DNA of 64,000 nucleotides from DASQFD01 sp035633255 (GCA_035633255.1 DASQFD010000002.1:23643-87642), one strand, 5' to 3'; counted from the first letter of the stretch, positions 35,205 through 46,811 are shown. Translations and numbers: made by a program. The notes: generated from the sequence alone by a model not told the origin.

Positions 35205-35412
35205 CGGTCCCCATACCAGCCAAGCGCGTGGCATGAACGTGCGGTTCACGTGCCGGTCGAGCGTTCTCCTCGAGTGGCACGGTCTCCTCGCCCTCCCGCC
35301 GCAGGTGCTCGGGCAGGACCACGTCGGTGAGCACGAGGTCGAACGGGTCCAGCGCGTGCATCACGTCCAGCTCCTCGAGGGTGACGATCGTCCACGAGGC
35401 CTCATAGCCGCA
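35205..35412 (-). pseudogene. Possible gene remnant between the toxin gene and nuoC2
   Basis: The 400 bp between the toxin stop and nuoC2 hold no intact gene. On the minus strand a stretch of about 65 codons reads like protein (SWTIVTLEELDVMHALDPFD then LVLTDVVLPEHLRREGEET), faintly recalling a response-regulator receiver loop, but it has no start and no domain boundaries. It could be cargo debris from the event that brought the toxin-antitoxin pair, or a leftover of a lost nuo-cluster gene; the text does not resemble NuoD. Confidence 0.25.
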
Positions 35413-35589
35413 GCTCGCGTGCCGTCGCCGACCGTGGGGTGGGGCCCCACGAGCGGGAGGCCGTGGTGGCGTGAGGCACCCCCGCATGTCGAGTGAGCAC
35501 ACTCGACAGGTGGTCCGTCGCTGAACGCGGCGCTGTGGACGCGGCCGGCGCCGGGCGCGGCACGACCGGCCCGCTCCGCGGCCGCTCGC

Positions 35590-35595
35590 TAGGCT
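35590..35595 (+). promoter_or_regulatory. Candidate -10 (TAGGCT) ahead of nuoC2
   Basis: TAGGCT ends 7 nt before the nuoC2 GTG at 35603. It would let the downstream nuo genes be transcribed independently of nuoA2-nuoB2 and of the inserted toxin-antitoxin pair. Confidence 0.45.
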
Positions 35596-35602
35596 GCCGA
35601 GG

Positions 35603-36124
35603 GTGACCGACGAGGTGCGGGCGGTGGGGGCCGGCGAGTGGCACGACGCCGTCGCCGCCGCGCGCGCCGAGGGCTTCACCTTCTTCGACTGGCTCAGTGC
35701 CGTCGACCGGACCTACGACGAGGCCGCCCCGGGCTTCGACCTCACCGCGCACCTGCTCGACGTCGCGACGCCCGGGCGGCTCGCCGGCATACTCCTCGTC
35801 GCCCGCGTCCCGGACGGGCGGGCGGTCGCCAGCGTCACCGACCTCTTCCCCGGCGCCGCGTGGCACGAGCGCGAGACCCACGAGATGTTCGGCCTCGACT
35901 TCGCCGGCTTCGAGGACGGCACCGGTCTCGGGCTTCGTCCCCTCCTGCTCCCCGAGGGGTTCGAGGGCACCCCGCTGCGCAAGTCCTTCGTCCTCGCCGC
36001 GCGCGCCTCCAAGCCGTGGCCGGGCGCCAAGGAGCCCGGCGAGGGGCACGACTCGGCGCGCTCGCCGAGCCGCCGCCGGGTGCAGGCCCCCGGCGTGCCG
36101 CCGCCGGAGTGGGGGCCGCGGTGA
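35603..36124 (+). CDS. nuoC2: Complex I subunit C, second copy
   Basis: A 173-aa subunit, shorter than NuoC of the main operon because it lacks the N-terminal extension. The family signature HERETHEMFGLDFAGFEDG is intact, followed by LRKSFVLAARASKPWPGAK and a basic Pro-rich tail. The GTG at 35603 follows a TAGGCT -10 by 7 nt. The next gene is nuoH2, with no nuoD between them. Its stop overlaps the nuoH2 GTG. Confidence 0.9.
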   Translation: MTDEVRAVGAGEWHDAVAAARAEGFTFFDWLSAVDRTYDEAAPGFDLTAHLLDVATPGRLAGILLVARVPDGRAVASVTDLFPGAAWHERETHEMFGLDFAGFEDGTGLGLRPLLLPEGFEGTPLRKSFVLAARASKPWPGAKEPGEGHDSARSPSRRRVQAPGVPPPEWGPR

Positions 36125-37077
36125 CCTGGGTCGAGGTCGTGGTGCGGGCCGCGAGCGCACTGGCCGCCTTCCTGGTCCTGCCGCTGCTCGTCGGCCAGAC
36201 CGAGCACAAGGTGATGGCGCACCTGCAGGGCCGCCTCGGCCCGATGTATGCCGGCGGCTTCCACGGGTGGGCGCAGCTGGTCGCCGACGGCGTGAAGTTC
36301 GTCCAGAAGGAGGACGTCGTCCCGAAGGCCGCGGACCGGTGGGTCTTCCGCCTGGCCCCCTTCGTCGCGCTGGTCCCCTACCTCCTCGCCCTCGCCGCGA
36401 TCCCGGTGCACCCGGGCGTGGCAGCGGTCGAGGTGCCGGCGAGCGCCCTGCTCGTCCTCGCCGCCACGTCGGTGGGTGCGCTCGGCACCCTGATGGCCGG
36501 CTGGGCCAGCGCCAACAAGTACGCGCTCGTCGGCGCCCTGCGCGCCGCCGCCCAGCTGGTCTCCTACGAGCTCCCGATCGTGCTCGCCGTCGCCTCGGCG
36601 TGCCTGGCCGCCGGCACCCTCTCGCTCGCCGGGATCGTCGAGGCCTGGACGCCGTGGTGGCTGCTCTGGCAGCTGCCCGGCGCGCTGGTCCTGCTCGTCG
36701 CCGGCGTGGCCGAGCTGCAGCGGCCGCCGTTCGACATGCCGATCGCCGACGCCGAGCTGGTCATGGGCGCGTGGACCGAGTACTCCGGGCTGCGCTTCGC
36801 CTTCTTCCTCCTCGCGGAGTACGCCGGCATCGTCGTGGTGTCGCTCCTCGTCACCGTCCTCTTCCTCGGCGGCTGGCAGGGGCCGTACGCCGACTGGCTG
36901 GGCTGGCTCTGGACGGCGCTGAAGGCCTTCGCGGTCGCCGTCGTGGTCATCTGGGTTCGCGTCAGCTGGCCCCGGCTGCGCGAGGACCAGCTCCAGCGGC
37001 TGGCCTGGCTCGGTCTGGTGCCGCTCGCCCTGCTCCAGCTGGTCCTCACCGGCGCCGTGGTGGTGGCCACCCGATGA
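36121..37077 (+). CDS. nuoH2: Complex I subunit H, second copy
   Basis: A 318-aa membrane subunit with about eight helices, lacking the hydrophilic tail of NuoH in the main operon. EHKVMAHLQGRLGPMYAGGF, ELQRPPFDMPIADAELVMGA and RVSWPRLREDQLQ correspond to the family motifs, and most charged residues of the quinone-chamber loop are kept. The GTG overlaps the nuoC2 stop, and the stop overlaps the nuoI2 ATG. Confidence 0.93.
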   Translation: MTWVEVVVRAASALAAFLVLPLLVGQTEHKVMAHLQGRLGPMYAGGFHGWAQLVADGVKFVQKEDVVPKAADRWVFRLAPFVALVPYLLALAAIPVHPGVAAVEVPASALLVLAATSVGALGTLMAGWASANKYALVGALRAAAQLVSYELPIVLAVASACLAAGTLSLAGIVEAWTPWWLLWQLPGALVLLVAGVAELQRPPFDMPIADAELVMGAWTEYSGLRFAFFLLAEYAGIVVVSLLVTVLFLGGWQGPYADWLGWLWTALKAFAVAVVVIWVRVSWPRLREDQLQRLAWLGLVPLALLQLVLTGAVVVATR

Positions 37078-37595
37078 GCTCGCTCGTCCCCGGCATCCTC
37101 AAGGGGCTCGCCACCACGGCGCGCACCGCCACGCGTCGCACCCACACCGCGGAGTACCCCGACGTCGCGCCCACGCTCCCGCCGCGCAGCCGCGGGGTGA
37201 TCGCGCTGCTCGAGGAGAACTGCACCTCGTGCATGCTCTGCGCCCGCGAGTGCCCCGACTGGTGCGTCTACATCGACAGCCACAAGGAGACCGTCCCCGC
37301 CACCACGGAGGGCGGGCGCGAGCGGCAGCGCAACGTCCTCGACCGCTTCGCCATCGACTTCTCGCTGTGCATGTACTGCGGGATCTGCGTGGAGGTCTGC
37401 CCCTTCGACGCGCTCTTCTGGAGCCCGCAGTTCGAGTACTCCGAGCTCGACCTCCGCGACCTGCTCCACGAGAAGGACCGGCTGCGTCAGTGGATGGCCA
37501 CCGTCCCTCCGCCCCCGCCCCTCGACGAGCGCGCCGCCGAGCCCGCCGAGGTCGTCGCCGCGGCCAAGCCGGAGCGGGGGCCCCGGCGCCCGTGA
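37074..37595 (+). CDS. nuoI2: Complex I subunit I, second copy (8Fe ferredoxin type)
   Basis: A 173-aa subunit with two complete [4Fe-4S] motifs: Cys50-53-56-60 (CTSCMLCAREC) and Cys99-102-105-109 (CMYCGICVEVC). With NuoE, F and G missing from the cluster, this would be the entry point of electrons, for example from a soluble ferredoxin, as in other NADH-module-free complexes (inference). The start overlaps the nuoH2 stop. Confidence 0.93.
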   Translation: MSSLVPGILKGLATTARTATRRTHTAEYPDVAPTLPPRSRGVIALLEENCTSCMLCARECPDWCVYIDSHKETVPATTEGGRERQRNVLDRFAIDFSLCMYCGICVEVCPFDALFWSPQFEYSELDLRDLLHEKDRLRQWMATVPPPPPLDERAAEPAEVVAAAKPERGPRRP

Positions 37596-38107
37596 CCTCG
37601 CTCGACCTCGCCTTCACCGCCTCCGGGCTCCTTGCCGTGACGGCTGCCGTCCTCGCGGTCGCCACCCGACACGTCGTCCACGCCGCGCTGTGGCTGGTGG
37701 TCGCGCTCCTTGGTGTCGCCGGGTGCCTGCTGGTGCTCGGCGCCGAGCTCGTCGCGCTGGTGCTGGTGCTGGTCTACGTCGGCGCGGTCGTCGTCCTCGT
37801 GCTCTTCGCCCTGATGCTCACCCGGGCGCCCATCGGCCCCGACCGCGCGCATGCCGTCGGGCCGGCGAGACGGCTCGCCGCCGGTGCCGCGGGGGCGGCG
37901 ACCACGGTGCTGCTGCTCGCCGTCCTCCTGCCGGCCGCGGGGGAGGCGGTCCCCCGCCGGGTGGTCGTGTCGACGCAGGTGGCCGGCCAGCTGTTCACCA
38001 CCTGGGTGTGGCCCTTCGAGGCCCTCTCCGTCCTGCTGCTCGCCGCCCTGGTGGCCGCGCTCGCCGTCTCCCGCGCGCCGCGGGACGACCCCGGGTCGGC
38101 GCCGTGA
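37592..38107 (+). CDS. nuoJ2: Complex I subunit J, second copy
   Basis: A 171-aa membrane subunit with five helices; the conserved segment reads LVLGAELVALVLVLVYVGAV. It lacks the long charged tail of NuoJ in the main operon. The GTG overlaps the nuoI2 stop and the stop overlaps the nuoK2 GTG. Confidence 0.9.
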   Translation: MTSLDLAFTASGLLAVTAAVLAVATRHVVHAALWLVVALLGVAGCLLVLGAELVALVLVLVYVGAVVVLVLFALMLTRAPIGPDRAHAVGPARRLAAGAAGAATTVLLLAVLLPAAGEAVPRRVVVSTQVAGQLFTTWVWPFEALSVLLLAALVAALAVSRAPRDDPGSAP

Positions 38108-38439
38108 TCTCACCGGCACTGCCCTACGCCCTCGCCGCGGTCCTCGTGGGGGTGGGCCTCGCCGGGGTCCTGGTCCGGCGCAACGCCGTGCTCGTGCTCG
38201 TCGGCGTCGAGCTCATGCTCTCCGGCGGGCTCGTGCTCCTGGTCACCGCGGGCGCGGCCGGCGCGGCCCGCGGCGACCCCACCGAGGCCTCGAGCGTCCT
38301 GCCGCTGTTCGTCATCACGATCGCCGCGGCCGAGGTCGTGGTGGCCCTGGCCGTGGTCCTGCTCGCCTTCCGCCAGCGCGGGCGGATCGACCTCGACGAG
38401 CGGTCGGGCGCCGCCGACCAGCCGGGGGTGGCCCGGTGA
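38104..38439 (+). CDS. nuoK2: Complex I subunit K, second copy
   Basis: A 111-aa membrane subunit with three helices. Both conserved acidic residues are present (GVELMLSGGLVLL and AAAEVVVALAVVL). The GTG at 38104 overlaps the preceding stop; the stop overlaps nuoL2. Confidence 0.92.
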   Translation: MISPALPYALAAVLVGVGLAGVLVRRNAVLVLVGVELMLSGGLVLLVTAGAAGAARGDPTEASSVLPLFVITIAAAEVVVALAVVLLAFRQRGRIDLDERSGAADQPGVAR

Positions 38440-40400
38440 TCCCGCTGCTCGTGCTGCTCCCGGCCGGTGCGGCGCTGGTCGGCCTCGGCGTGCGCGGCTC
38501 GCTGCCGGTCTCGCGGGCCGTCGCGGTCGGGGCCGCGCTGCTCACCGCCCTCCTGGCCGTGGTCGCCGTGGTCGTCGTCGACCCGGGCTCCGTGGCCACG
38601 CTCCCCGGCGGCGACCTGCAGACCGGCGGACCCGGCATACCCCTCGCCGTGGGCACCGACGGCGCCACCAAGGCGGTCGCGGTGGTGGTGGCGCTGGTCG
38701 CAGCGGCCGTGCAGGCGTACGCGGCGTGGTACCTCGCCGACGACGACCGCTACGCCGTCTTCGCCGCCACGGTGTCCCTCTTCACCGCGGCGATGCTGCT
38801 GCTGGTCCACGCGCGCGACCTCGTCGTCCTCCTCGTCGGCTGGGAGGTGATGGGCTGGTGCTCCTTCCTCCTCATCGGCCACTGGTCGCGCCGGCCGGGC
38901 GCGCGGCGCGCGGCGCACAAGGCCTTCCTCGTCACCCGCCTCGCCGACGTCGGGATGGTGCTCGGCGTCGTGGGCCTCTCCGTCGGGGCCGGCACGACGG
39001 AGCTGGGCGCGGTGGTGGGGCACTGGACGGGTCCCAGCGCCGAGCCGGCCCTGCGCGCGGTGCTGATGTCGCTCGTCGTCGTGGGGGTCCTGGGCAAGTC
39101 GGCGCAGCTGCCCTTCTCCGACTGGCTCCCCGACGCGATGGAGGGCCCGACGCCGGCCTCGGCGCTGATCCACGCCGCGACCATGGTGGCCGCCGGGACC
39201 GTGGTGCTGGCCCTGCTGCTGCCGGTGCTGGCGCTCGCCGGCCCGGCGCGGTGGCTGCTCGCCGTCGCCACCGGGCTCACGATGGTCCTGGCCGCCCTGC
39301 TCGCGCTGGCGCAGAGCGACCTCAAGCGGCTGCTCGCCTGGTCGACCGTCAGCCAGGTCGGCATCATGCTTGCCGCCCTCGCGGCCGCGCCGCCGACGGA
39401 GCGGGGACGCGGTGGGCCGAGCGCCGGGCCGGGCCTGCTGCACCTGTACTCCCATGCGATCTTCAAGTCCCTGCTCTTCCTGTCGCTGGGCTGGCTCGGT
39501 CTGCTGGCCGGCGGGACCGCGGCCCGGGCGCTGCGCGGCTCGGCCTGGCAGGTGCCGGTCGCCGGGGCGGGCTTCGCGGTGGGCCTGGCGGGGCTCGCCG
39601 GGGTCCCGCTGCTCGTCGGTGGGGTGTCCAAGGAGCACGTGGTCGAGGCGGCGTGGGACGCCGCCCGCGGCGGTGACGGGCCGGCGCGCGTGGTCACGGG
39701 GGCGCTCCTGCTCACCGTCGTCCTCACTGCGGCGTATGCCGTGCGCGCCCTCCTCGTCGTCGGCGCCCGCAGCGCCGGTCGGGAGGGCAGCCAGGACGTC
39801 GGCTCGCCGGACAGTGCGACGGAGCCCGCCGACAGCGCCCGGCGGGTCGACGGCATACCCACCGACCTGCCGGACGCATCGCCCGACCGAGCGCCGGAGC
39901 CCGGCAACGCCGCCACGGTGGGTGTGTCGGCGCCGCCGGCGGTGCGGGTGGTCGTCGCAGTGCTCGCAGTGCTCACCGTGCTCGGCGGGCTGGTCACCCT
40001 CACCGGCGCCTTCGACCTGCCGGGATTCTCGGTGCTCTGGGCGCTGGTCACCCTGCTCCTGGTGGCGCTCGGCGCGGCCGCCGCGTGGCTGCTCGGACGG
40101 GGCGGTGACCTGGCCGAGCGCCTCCCGGCGCGGCTCGTCACCGCCGCGGACGACGGGCTCGGCGCCGACCGGGCCTACCTGGCCGTGGTCGCCCGACCGG
40201 TCCTGGGGCTGGCCCGGCTGGTCGCCTTCCTCGACCGCGAGGTCGTCGACGGCTACGTCGCGGCGACGGGTCTCGCGGCCCGTGCCGCCGGTGGGCTCGG
40301 CGCGCGCGCCTCCCGGCCGGAGCGCCCCTCGGTCGGCCTCGGCCTGCTCGCCGTCGGGCTGCTCGGTGCCCTGGCGGTGGGGGTCCTCGCATGGTCCTGA
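38436..40400 (+). CDS. nuoL2: Complex I subunit L, second copy
   Basis: A 654-aa antiporter-like subunit. GWEVMGWCSFLLIGHW has the key Glu and GKSAQLPFSDWLPDAMEGP the key Lys, so proton pumping should be possible. A hydrophilic insert of about 60 residues, rich in Asp, Ser and Pro, lies around residues 450-505. Two copies of the GGCATAC motif force ATA codons here. The 3' end overlaps nuoM2 by 10 bp. Confidence 0.93.
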   Translation: MIPLLVLLPAGAALVGLGVRGSLPVSRAVAVGAALLTALLAVVAVVVVDPGSVATLPGGDLQTGGPGIPLAVGTDGATKAVAVVVALVAAAVQAYAAWYLADDDRYAVFAATVSLFTAAMLLLVHARDLVVLLVGWEVMGWCSFLLIGHWSRRPGARRAAHKAFLVTRLADVGMVLGVVGLSVGAGTTELGAVVGHWTGPSAEPALRAVLMSLVVVGVLGKSAQLPFSDWLPDAMEGPTPASALIHAATMVAAGTVVLALLLPVLALAGPARWLLAVATGLTMVLAALLALAQSDLKRLLAWSTVSQVGIMLAALAAAPPTERGRGGPSAGPGLLHLYSHAIFKSLLFLSLGWLGLLAGGTAARALRGSAWQVPVAGAGFAVGLAGLAGVPLLVGGVSKEHVVEAAWDAARGGDGPARVVTGALLLTVVLTAAYAVRALLVVGARSAGREGSQDVGSPDSATEPADSARRVDGIPTDLPDASPDRAPEPGNAATVGVSAPPAVRVVVAVLAVLTVLGGLVTLTGAFDLPGFSVLWALVTLLLVALGAAAAWLLGRGGDLAERLPARLVTAADDGLGADRAYLAVVARPVLGLARLVAFLDREVVDGYVAATGLAARAAGGLGARASRPERPSVGLGLLAVGLLGALAVGVLAWS

Positions 40401-41917
40401 GCCTGCTGGTCCTGGTGCCGCTCCTTCTCGGCACCGCCCTGGTCGCCGCCGGCCGCCGGCTCGACGTCGGAGCGGCTCGGCTGGTGGCCGCGGGGGCCGC
40501 CGCCGTGACGGCGGTCCTCGCCGTCGCCGCGGTGGTCGCCCGCCCGGTCCTGGACGTGGCGTGGGTGCCCGAGCTCGGCGTGGGGCTCCACCTGGGGGTC
40601 GACGGCATCTCGGTCCCCCTGCTGCTGCTCACGGCCGGCGTCGGCGTCCTCGTCACGGCCCACGCCTGGTTCGAGCTGCCGGAGGGGGGCGCGCCCGCGA
40701 CCTTCCTGGGCTGCCTCCTGCTCGTCGAGGGTGCGGCCCTGGCCACCTTCACGGCCCGCGACGCCGTCCTGTTCTTCGTCGCCTTCGAGCTGGTCCTGGT
40801 CCCCATGTGGCTGCTCATCTCGCGCTTCGGCGACGGCGGCGACCCGGCCGCGCGCAGCGCGGCGGGCCTGCGCTTCCTGCTCTACACCGCCGTCGGCTCG
40901 ACGCTCATGCTCGTCGGCATCCTCGTGGTGGTGTCCGCGGCCGGCACCACCGACCTGGGCGCGCTGGCCGCTGGTGCCGGCGCCGGCCTGCCCGTCGGCA
41001 CCCAGACCCTCGCCGCGGTCCTGCTCGTGGCCGGTCTGGGCGTCAAGGTCCCCGTCGTGCCGCTGCACTCCTGGCTGCCACCGGCGCACACCACCGCCCC
41101 GACCGCCGGGTCGGTGCTGCTCGCGGCGATCCTGCTCAAGATGGGCACCTACGGGCTGGTGCGCCTTCCGGTGGCCACCGTGCCCGAGGGCGTGAGCCGC
41201 ATCGCGCCCTTCCTCGCGGTCCTCGGCGCCCTCGGGGTCCTCTGGGGTGGCCTGGTCTGCCTGGTCGAGCGCGACCTCAAGCGCCTCATCGCCTACTCCT
41301 CGGTCGCGCACATGGGCTTCGTCGTCCTCGGCATCGCGTCCGGCACCCCCACCGGCCTGCAGGCGGCGCTCTTCGCCAACGTCGCCCACGGTGTCATCTC
41401 GGCCCTGCTCTTCGTCCTCGTCGGCGGCCTGAAGGCACGCTGGGGCAGCGTCGACCTCGCCGTGGTCCGCCCGGCACTGCGGGAGACGGCGCCCCGGCTG
41501 GGTTTCCTGCTCGTGCTCGGCGTCGCGGCCGGGCTGGGCCTGCCCGGCCTGGCCGGCTTCTGGGGGGAGTTCCTGGCCCTGTATGCAGCGTGGTCACCGG
41601 CGAACACCGCTCAGGTGGGCGTGCTGCGCGCGGCGGCCGTGGCGGCTGCGCTCGGGGCGGCGCTGTCGGCGGCATACCTGCTTTGCGTGGCCCGCACCGT
41701 GTGGCTGGGCGACCCGTCCGCCGACCCGGCCCGGCGCGGCGTCCCGTCCGCCGACCCGTCCGCGGTGGACGTGGTGGCCACCCCGGACACCCGGGGCGTC
41801 GAGCAGGGCGTGCTGGCGGCCCTGGCGCTCGCCGTCGTCCTGCTCGGGGTGGTTCCCGGCCCGCTGCTGTCGGTCACCTCCGGGGCCGTGACCAGCCTCC
41901 TCGGAGGTGGCGGGTGA
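40391..41917 (+). CDS. nuoM2: Complex I subunit M, second copy
   Basis: A 508-aa antiporter-like subunit. FFVAFELVLVPMWLLISRFG holds the Glu, and VKVPVVPLHSWLPPAHTTAP the Lys; LLKMGTYGLVR follows. A short repeat-like hydrophilic loop (GDPSADPARRGVPSADPSA) lies near residue 440. The ATG lies inside the end of nuoL2; the stop overlaps the nuoN2 GTG. Confidence 0.93.
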   Translation: MVLSLLVLVPLLLGTALVAAGRRLDVGAARLVAAGAAAVTAVLAVAAVVARPVLDVAWVPELGVGLHLGVDGISVPLLLLTAGVGVLVTAHAWFELPEGGAPATFLGCLLLVEGAALATFTARDAVLFFVAFELVLVPMWLLISRFGDGGDPAARSAAGLRFLLYTAVGSTLMLVGILVVVSAAGTTDLGALAAGAGAGLPVGTQTLAAVLLVAGLGVKVPVVPLHSWLPPAHTTAPTAGSVLLAAILLKMGTYGLVRLPVATVPEGVSRIAPFLAVLGALGVLWGGLVCLVERDLKRLIAYSSVAHMGFVVLGIASGTPTGLQAALFANVAHGVISALLFVLVGGLKARWGSVDLAVVRPALRETAPRLGFLLVLGVAAGLGLPGLAGFWGEFLALYAAWSPANTAQVGVLRAAAVAAALGAALSAAYLLCVARTVWLGDPSADPARRGVPSADPSAVDVVATPDTRGVEQGVLAALALAVVLLGVVPGPLLSVTSGAVTSLLGGGG

Positions 41918-43446
41918 CCCCCTCCCTCGACCTCCTCGCGCTGGCGCCCGCCCTCGCGCCGGCGCTGGGTGCCGTTGCCGTCCTGCTCCTCGACGCGGTG
42001 CTGCCCGGCCGACGGCGTCTGCACGTCGGCATCGCGCTCGTGGTCCTGGTCGTGGGCGCCGCCGGTGCGCTCACCGCCGCGCTGGGGGAGGCGCCGACCC
42101 GGACGCTGTGCCTCCTCGGCGGCGCAGGTCAGTGCCTCTACGTCGCCGACGGCGTCGTCGCGATCCTGCAGCTCGGTGCGCTCCTCGGTGCCCTGGCCAC
42201 GGTGCTCCTGCTGCTGGGCGGGCGGGCCGACGACCTCACCCGAGAAGATGCCGGCCAGGGGGTGGCCGCGGCCGGTGACCTGCGGGACCCGGCGGTGACC
42301 GTGGCGCTGGTGCTCGCCGCCGCGGCCGGAGCGGCCGGTGTCGCGGCGGCCCGGGAGCTCGGCACGTGGCTGGTCATGCTCGAGCTGGCCACCCTGCCGG
42401 TCGTCGCCCTCGTCGCCCTGCGGGGCACGCGAGCGGCCGCGCACGGGGCGCTGTCCTTCCTCACGACGGTGCTGCTGTCCTTCGCCGTCCTCGTGGTCGG
42501 CGCGGGCCTGTGGCTCGTCGCGACCGGGACCCCGCTGCTCACCGGCGAGGCCGTCTCGGCGGCCTGGGCGGTGCCGGAGCGGCGCGCCGTCCTCGTCGTC
42601 GCCGTCGTGGTGCTGCTCGTCGGGGCCGGGTTCAAGCTCTCACTGGTGCCGTTCCACGCGTGGACCCCGCAGGCGTTCACGGGCGGGCCGCTGCCGGTGA
42701 CGACGCTGCTCGCCGGGACCTCCAAGGTGGCCGCGGTCGCCGCGGCGCTGGCCGTGCTGGCCCCGTTGTCGGCGTTCGCGCGGGCCCCGGGGGCCTCCGC
42801 CGTGGCGGCCGTCCTCGCCGCGCTGGCCAGCGTGTCGGCGCTGCTCGGGGCGCTGGTCGCCCTGCGCCAGGACGACGTCGTCCGTCTCCTCGCCTGGTCG
42901 ACGATCGGGCAGGCCGGCTGGGTGGTCCTGCCCCTGGCCGCCCTCTCCGGCAGCGCGCGCCGCGCGGCCACGGCATACGTTCTCGTCTACGCCCTGGCCA
43001 CGGTGGTGGCCCTGGCCGCGGTGGCGGCGGTCCGCGCCGGTGGGCCGGACGGCCCGGACGGCCCGGACGGGTCGCGCCGCCTGGTCGCCCACACCGGCCT
43101 GCTGCGGGCCCAGCCCCTCGTCGGCGGCCCGCTCGCGCTGGCGCTGCTCGTCCTGGCCGGCCTGCCCCCGGGCATCATCGGGCTGGTCGCCAAGGTGCTG
43201 GTGCTGCGGCCGCTCGTCGACGCCGGCCGGTGGCCGCTGGCCCTCGTCGGGGTGGTCGCCGCGGTGCTCGGCGTCGCGGTCTACGTCCGCTGGGTGGCGG
43301 TGCTCCTCGGCGCCCCGCGCGGCGCGCCCGCACAGGTGCGCGTCGGCGGCGGGACGGCGGTGGTGCTCGGCGTGGGGACCGTGCTCCTGGTCCTGACCTC
43401 CGTCGCCCCGCAGCTCCTCCTCGGGCTGCTCGGGGAAGGAACGTAA
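41914..43446 (+). CDS. nuoN2: Complex I subunit N, second copy
   Basis: A 510-aa antiporter-like subunit with FKLSLVPFHAWTPQAFTGGP (Lys region) and LVMLELATLPVVALVALRG (Glu). A tandem GPDGPDGPDG stretch near residue 378 arises from a ggcccggac DNA repeat. It is the last gene of the reduced cluster; htpX follows 26 bp later behind its own ribosome binding site. Confidence 0.92.
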   Translation: MTPSLDLLALAPALAPALGAVAVLLLDAVLPGRRRLHVGIALVVLVVGAAGALTAALGEAPTRTLCLLGGAGQCLYVADGVVAILQLGALLGALATVLLLLGGRADDLTREDAGQGVAAAGDLRDPAVTVALVLAAAAGAAGVAAARELGTWLVMLELATLPVVALVALRGTRAAAHGALSFLTTVLLSFAVLVVGAGLWLVATGTPLLTGEAVSAAWAVPERRAVLVVAVVVLLVGAGFKLSLVPFHAWTPQAFTGGPLPVTTLLAGTSKVAAVAAALAVLAPLSAFARAPGASAVAAVLAALASVSALLGALVALRQDDVVRLLAWSTIGQAGWVVLPLAALSGSARRAATAYVLVYALATVVALAAVAAVRAGGPDGPDGPDGSRRLVAHTGLLRAQPLVGGPLALALLVLAGLPPGIIGLVAKVLVLRPLVDAGRWPLALVGVVAAVLGVAVYVRWVAVLLGAPRGAPAQVRVGGGTAVVLGVGTVLLVLTSVAPQLLLGLLGEGT

Positions 43447-43472
43447 GGCCGGCAAGGAGCGTTGCGACAGGC

Positions 43473-44366
43473 ATGACCTCGCACCACAACGGGCTGAAGA
43501 CCGCTGCCCTCTTCGGCGCCATCTGGGCCGTCCTGCTCACCATGGGGTGGGTGGTGGCCTCCATGACCGGCAGCAGCGCGTTCCTCTGGCTGTTCGCCCT
43601 CCTCGGCGTCGGCATGACGTTCTACGGCTACTGGAACTCCGACAAGCTCGCGATCCGCGCGATGCACGCCTACCCGGTGAGCGAGGCGCAGGCGCCGTCG
43701 ATGTACCGCATCGTGCGCGAGCTGTCGACCCGGGCGGGCCAGCCGATGCCGGCGCTGTTCGTGTCGCCGACCCAGGCGCCGAACGCCTTCGCGACCGGTC
43801 GCAACCCCTCGCACGCCGCGGTGTGCTGCACCGAGGGCATCCTTGCGCTGCTCGACGAGCGGGAGCTGCGCGGGGTGCTCGGCCACGAGCTCATGCACGT
43901 CTACAACCGCGACATCCTCACCGGCTCGGTAGCCGCGGCCGTCGCCGGCGTCATCAGCACGGTGGGCCAGATGCTCTCCTTCGGGATGATGTTCGGTGGC
44001 GGCGGGAACGACGAGAACCGCAACCCGTGGGCGGGGCTCGCGATGGCGCTGCTCGCGCCGATCGCCGCGGTGGTCATCCAGCTCGCGATCAGCCGCACCC
44101 GTGAGTTCGACGCCGACGAGGACGGCGCCCGCCTGACCGGCGACCCGCTCGCGCTCGCCTCGGCGCTGCGCAAGCTGGAGGCCGGCGTCGCCCGCGCCCC
44201 CCTGGCCCCGAGCAAGGACCTCGTCAGCGCCAGCCACATGATGATCGCCAACCCGTTCCGCGCCCAGGACGTCTCGCGGATGATGTCGACCCACCCGCCC
44301 ATGGGTGAGCGGATCGCGCGGCTCGAGCAGATGGCCTACGGCGTGCGCATCGACCCGCCCCGCTGA
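43473..44366 (+). CDS. htpX: HtpX-like M48 membrane zinc metalloprotease
   Basis: A 297-aa protease of membrane protein quality control. Two N-terminal helices (about residues 8-50) precede the zinc site H138-E-L-M-H142 in GHELMHVYNRD, with a third ligand Glu around 211 in EFDADEDGARLTG. Two further helices lie between. AAGGAG stands about 13 nt before the ATG. Its position right after the second nuo cluster may be chance or may mean co-transcription. Confidence 0.93.
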   Translation: MTSHHNGLKTAALFGAIWAVLLTMGWVVASMTGSSAFLWLFALLGVGMTFYGYWNSDKLAIRAMHAYPVSEAQAPSMYRIVRELSTRAGQPMPALFVSPTQAPNAFATGRNPSHAAVCCTEGILALLDERELRGVLGHELMHVYNRDILTGSVAAAVAGVISTVGQMLSFGMMFGGGGNDENRNPWAGLAMALLAPIAAVVIQLAISRTREFDADEDGARLTGDPLALASALRKLEAGVARAPLAPSKDLVSASHMMIANPFRAQDVSRMMSTHPPMGERIARLEQMAYGVRIDPPR

Positions 44367-44392
44367 GCCTCCGCACCGCACCGCCGGTGTGA

Positions 44393-44398
44393 CAGCAT
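44393..44398 (+). promoter_or_regulatory. Weak candidate -10 (CAGCAT) for the aminopeptidase gene
   Basis: CAGCAT ends 7 nt before the ATG at 44406 with no ribosome binding site; it fits the leaderless geometry of other genes here but is a poor -10. Confidence 0.25.
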
Positions 44399-44405
44399 CG
44401 CCGGC

Positions 44406-46775
<2,370 letters not shown>

Positions 46776-46811
46776 GCCGGACCGGGCGGACGCGGCCATA
46801 CTGGGGCCGAG

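Noticed and set aside
35203..35602. A hidden nuoD2 in the gap before nuoC2
   Set aside because: The gap is only 400 bp, and none of the frames shows NuoD motifs such as the quinone-site PQHPSTHG loop.
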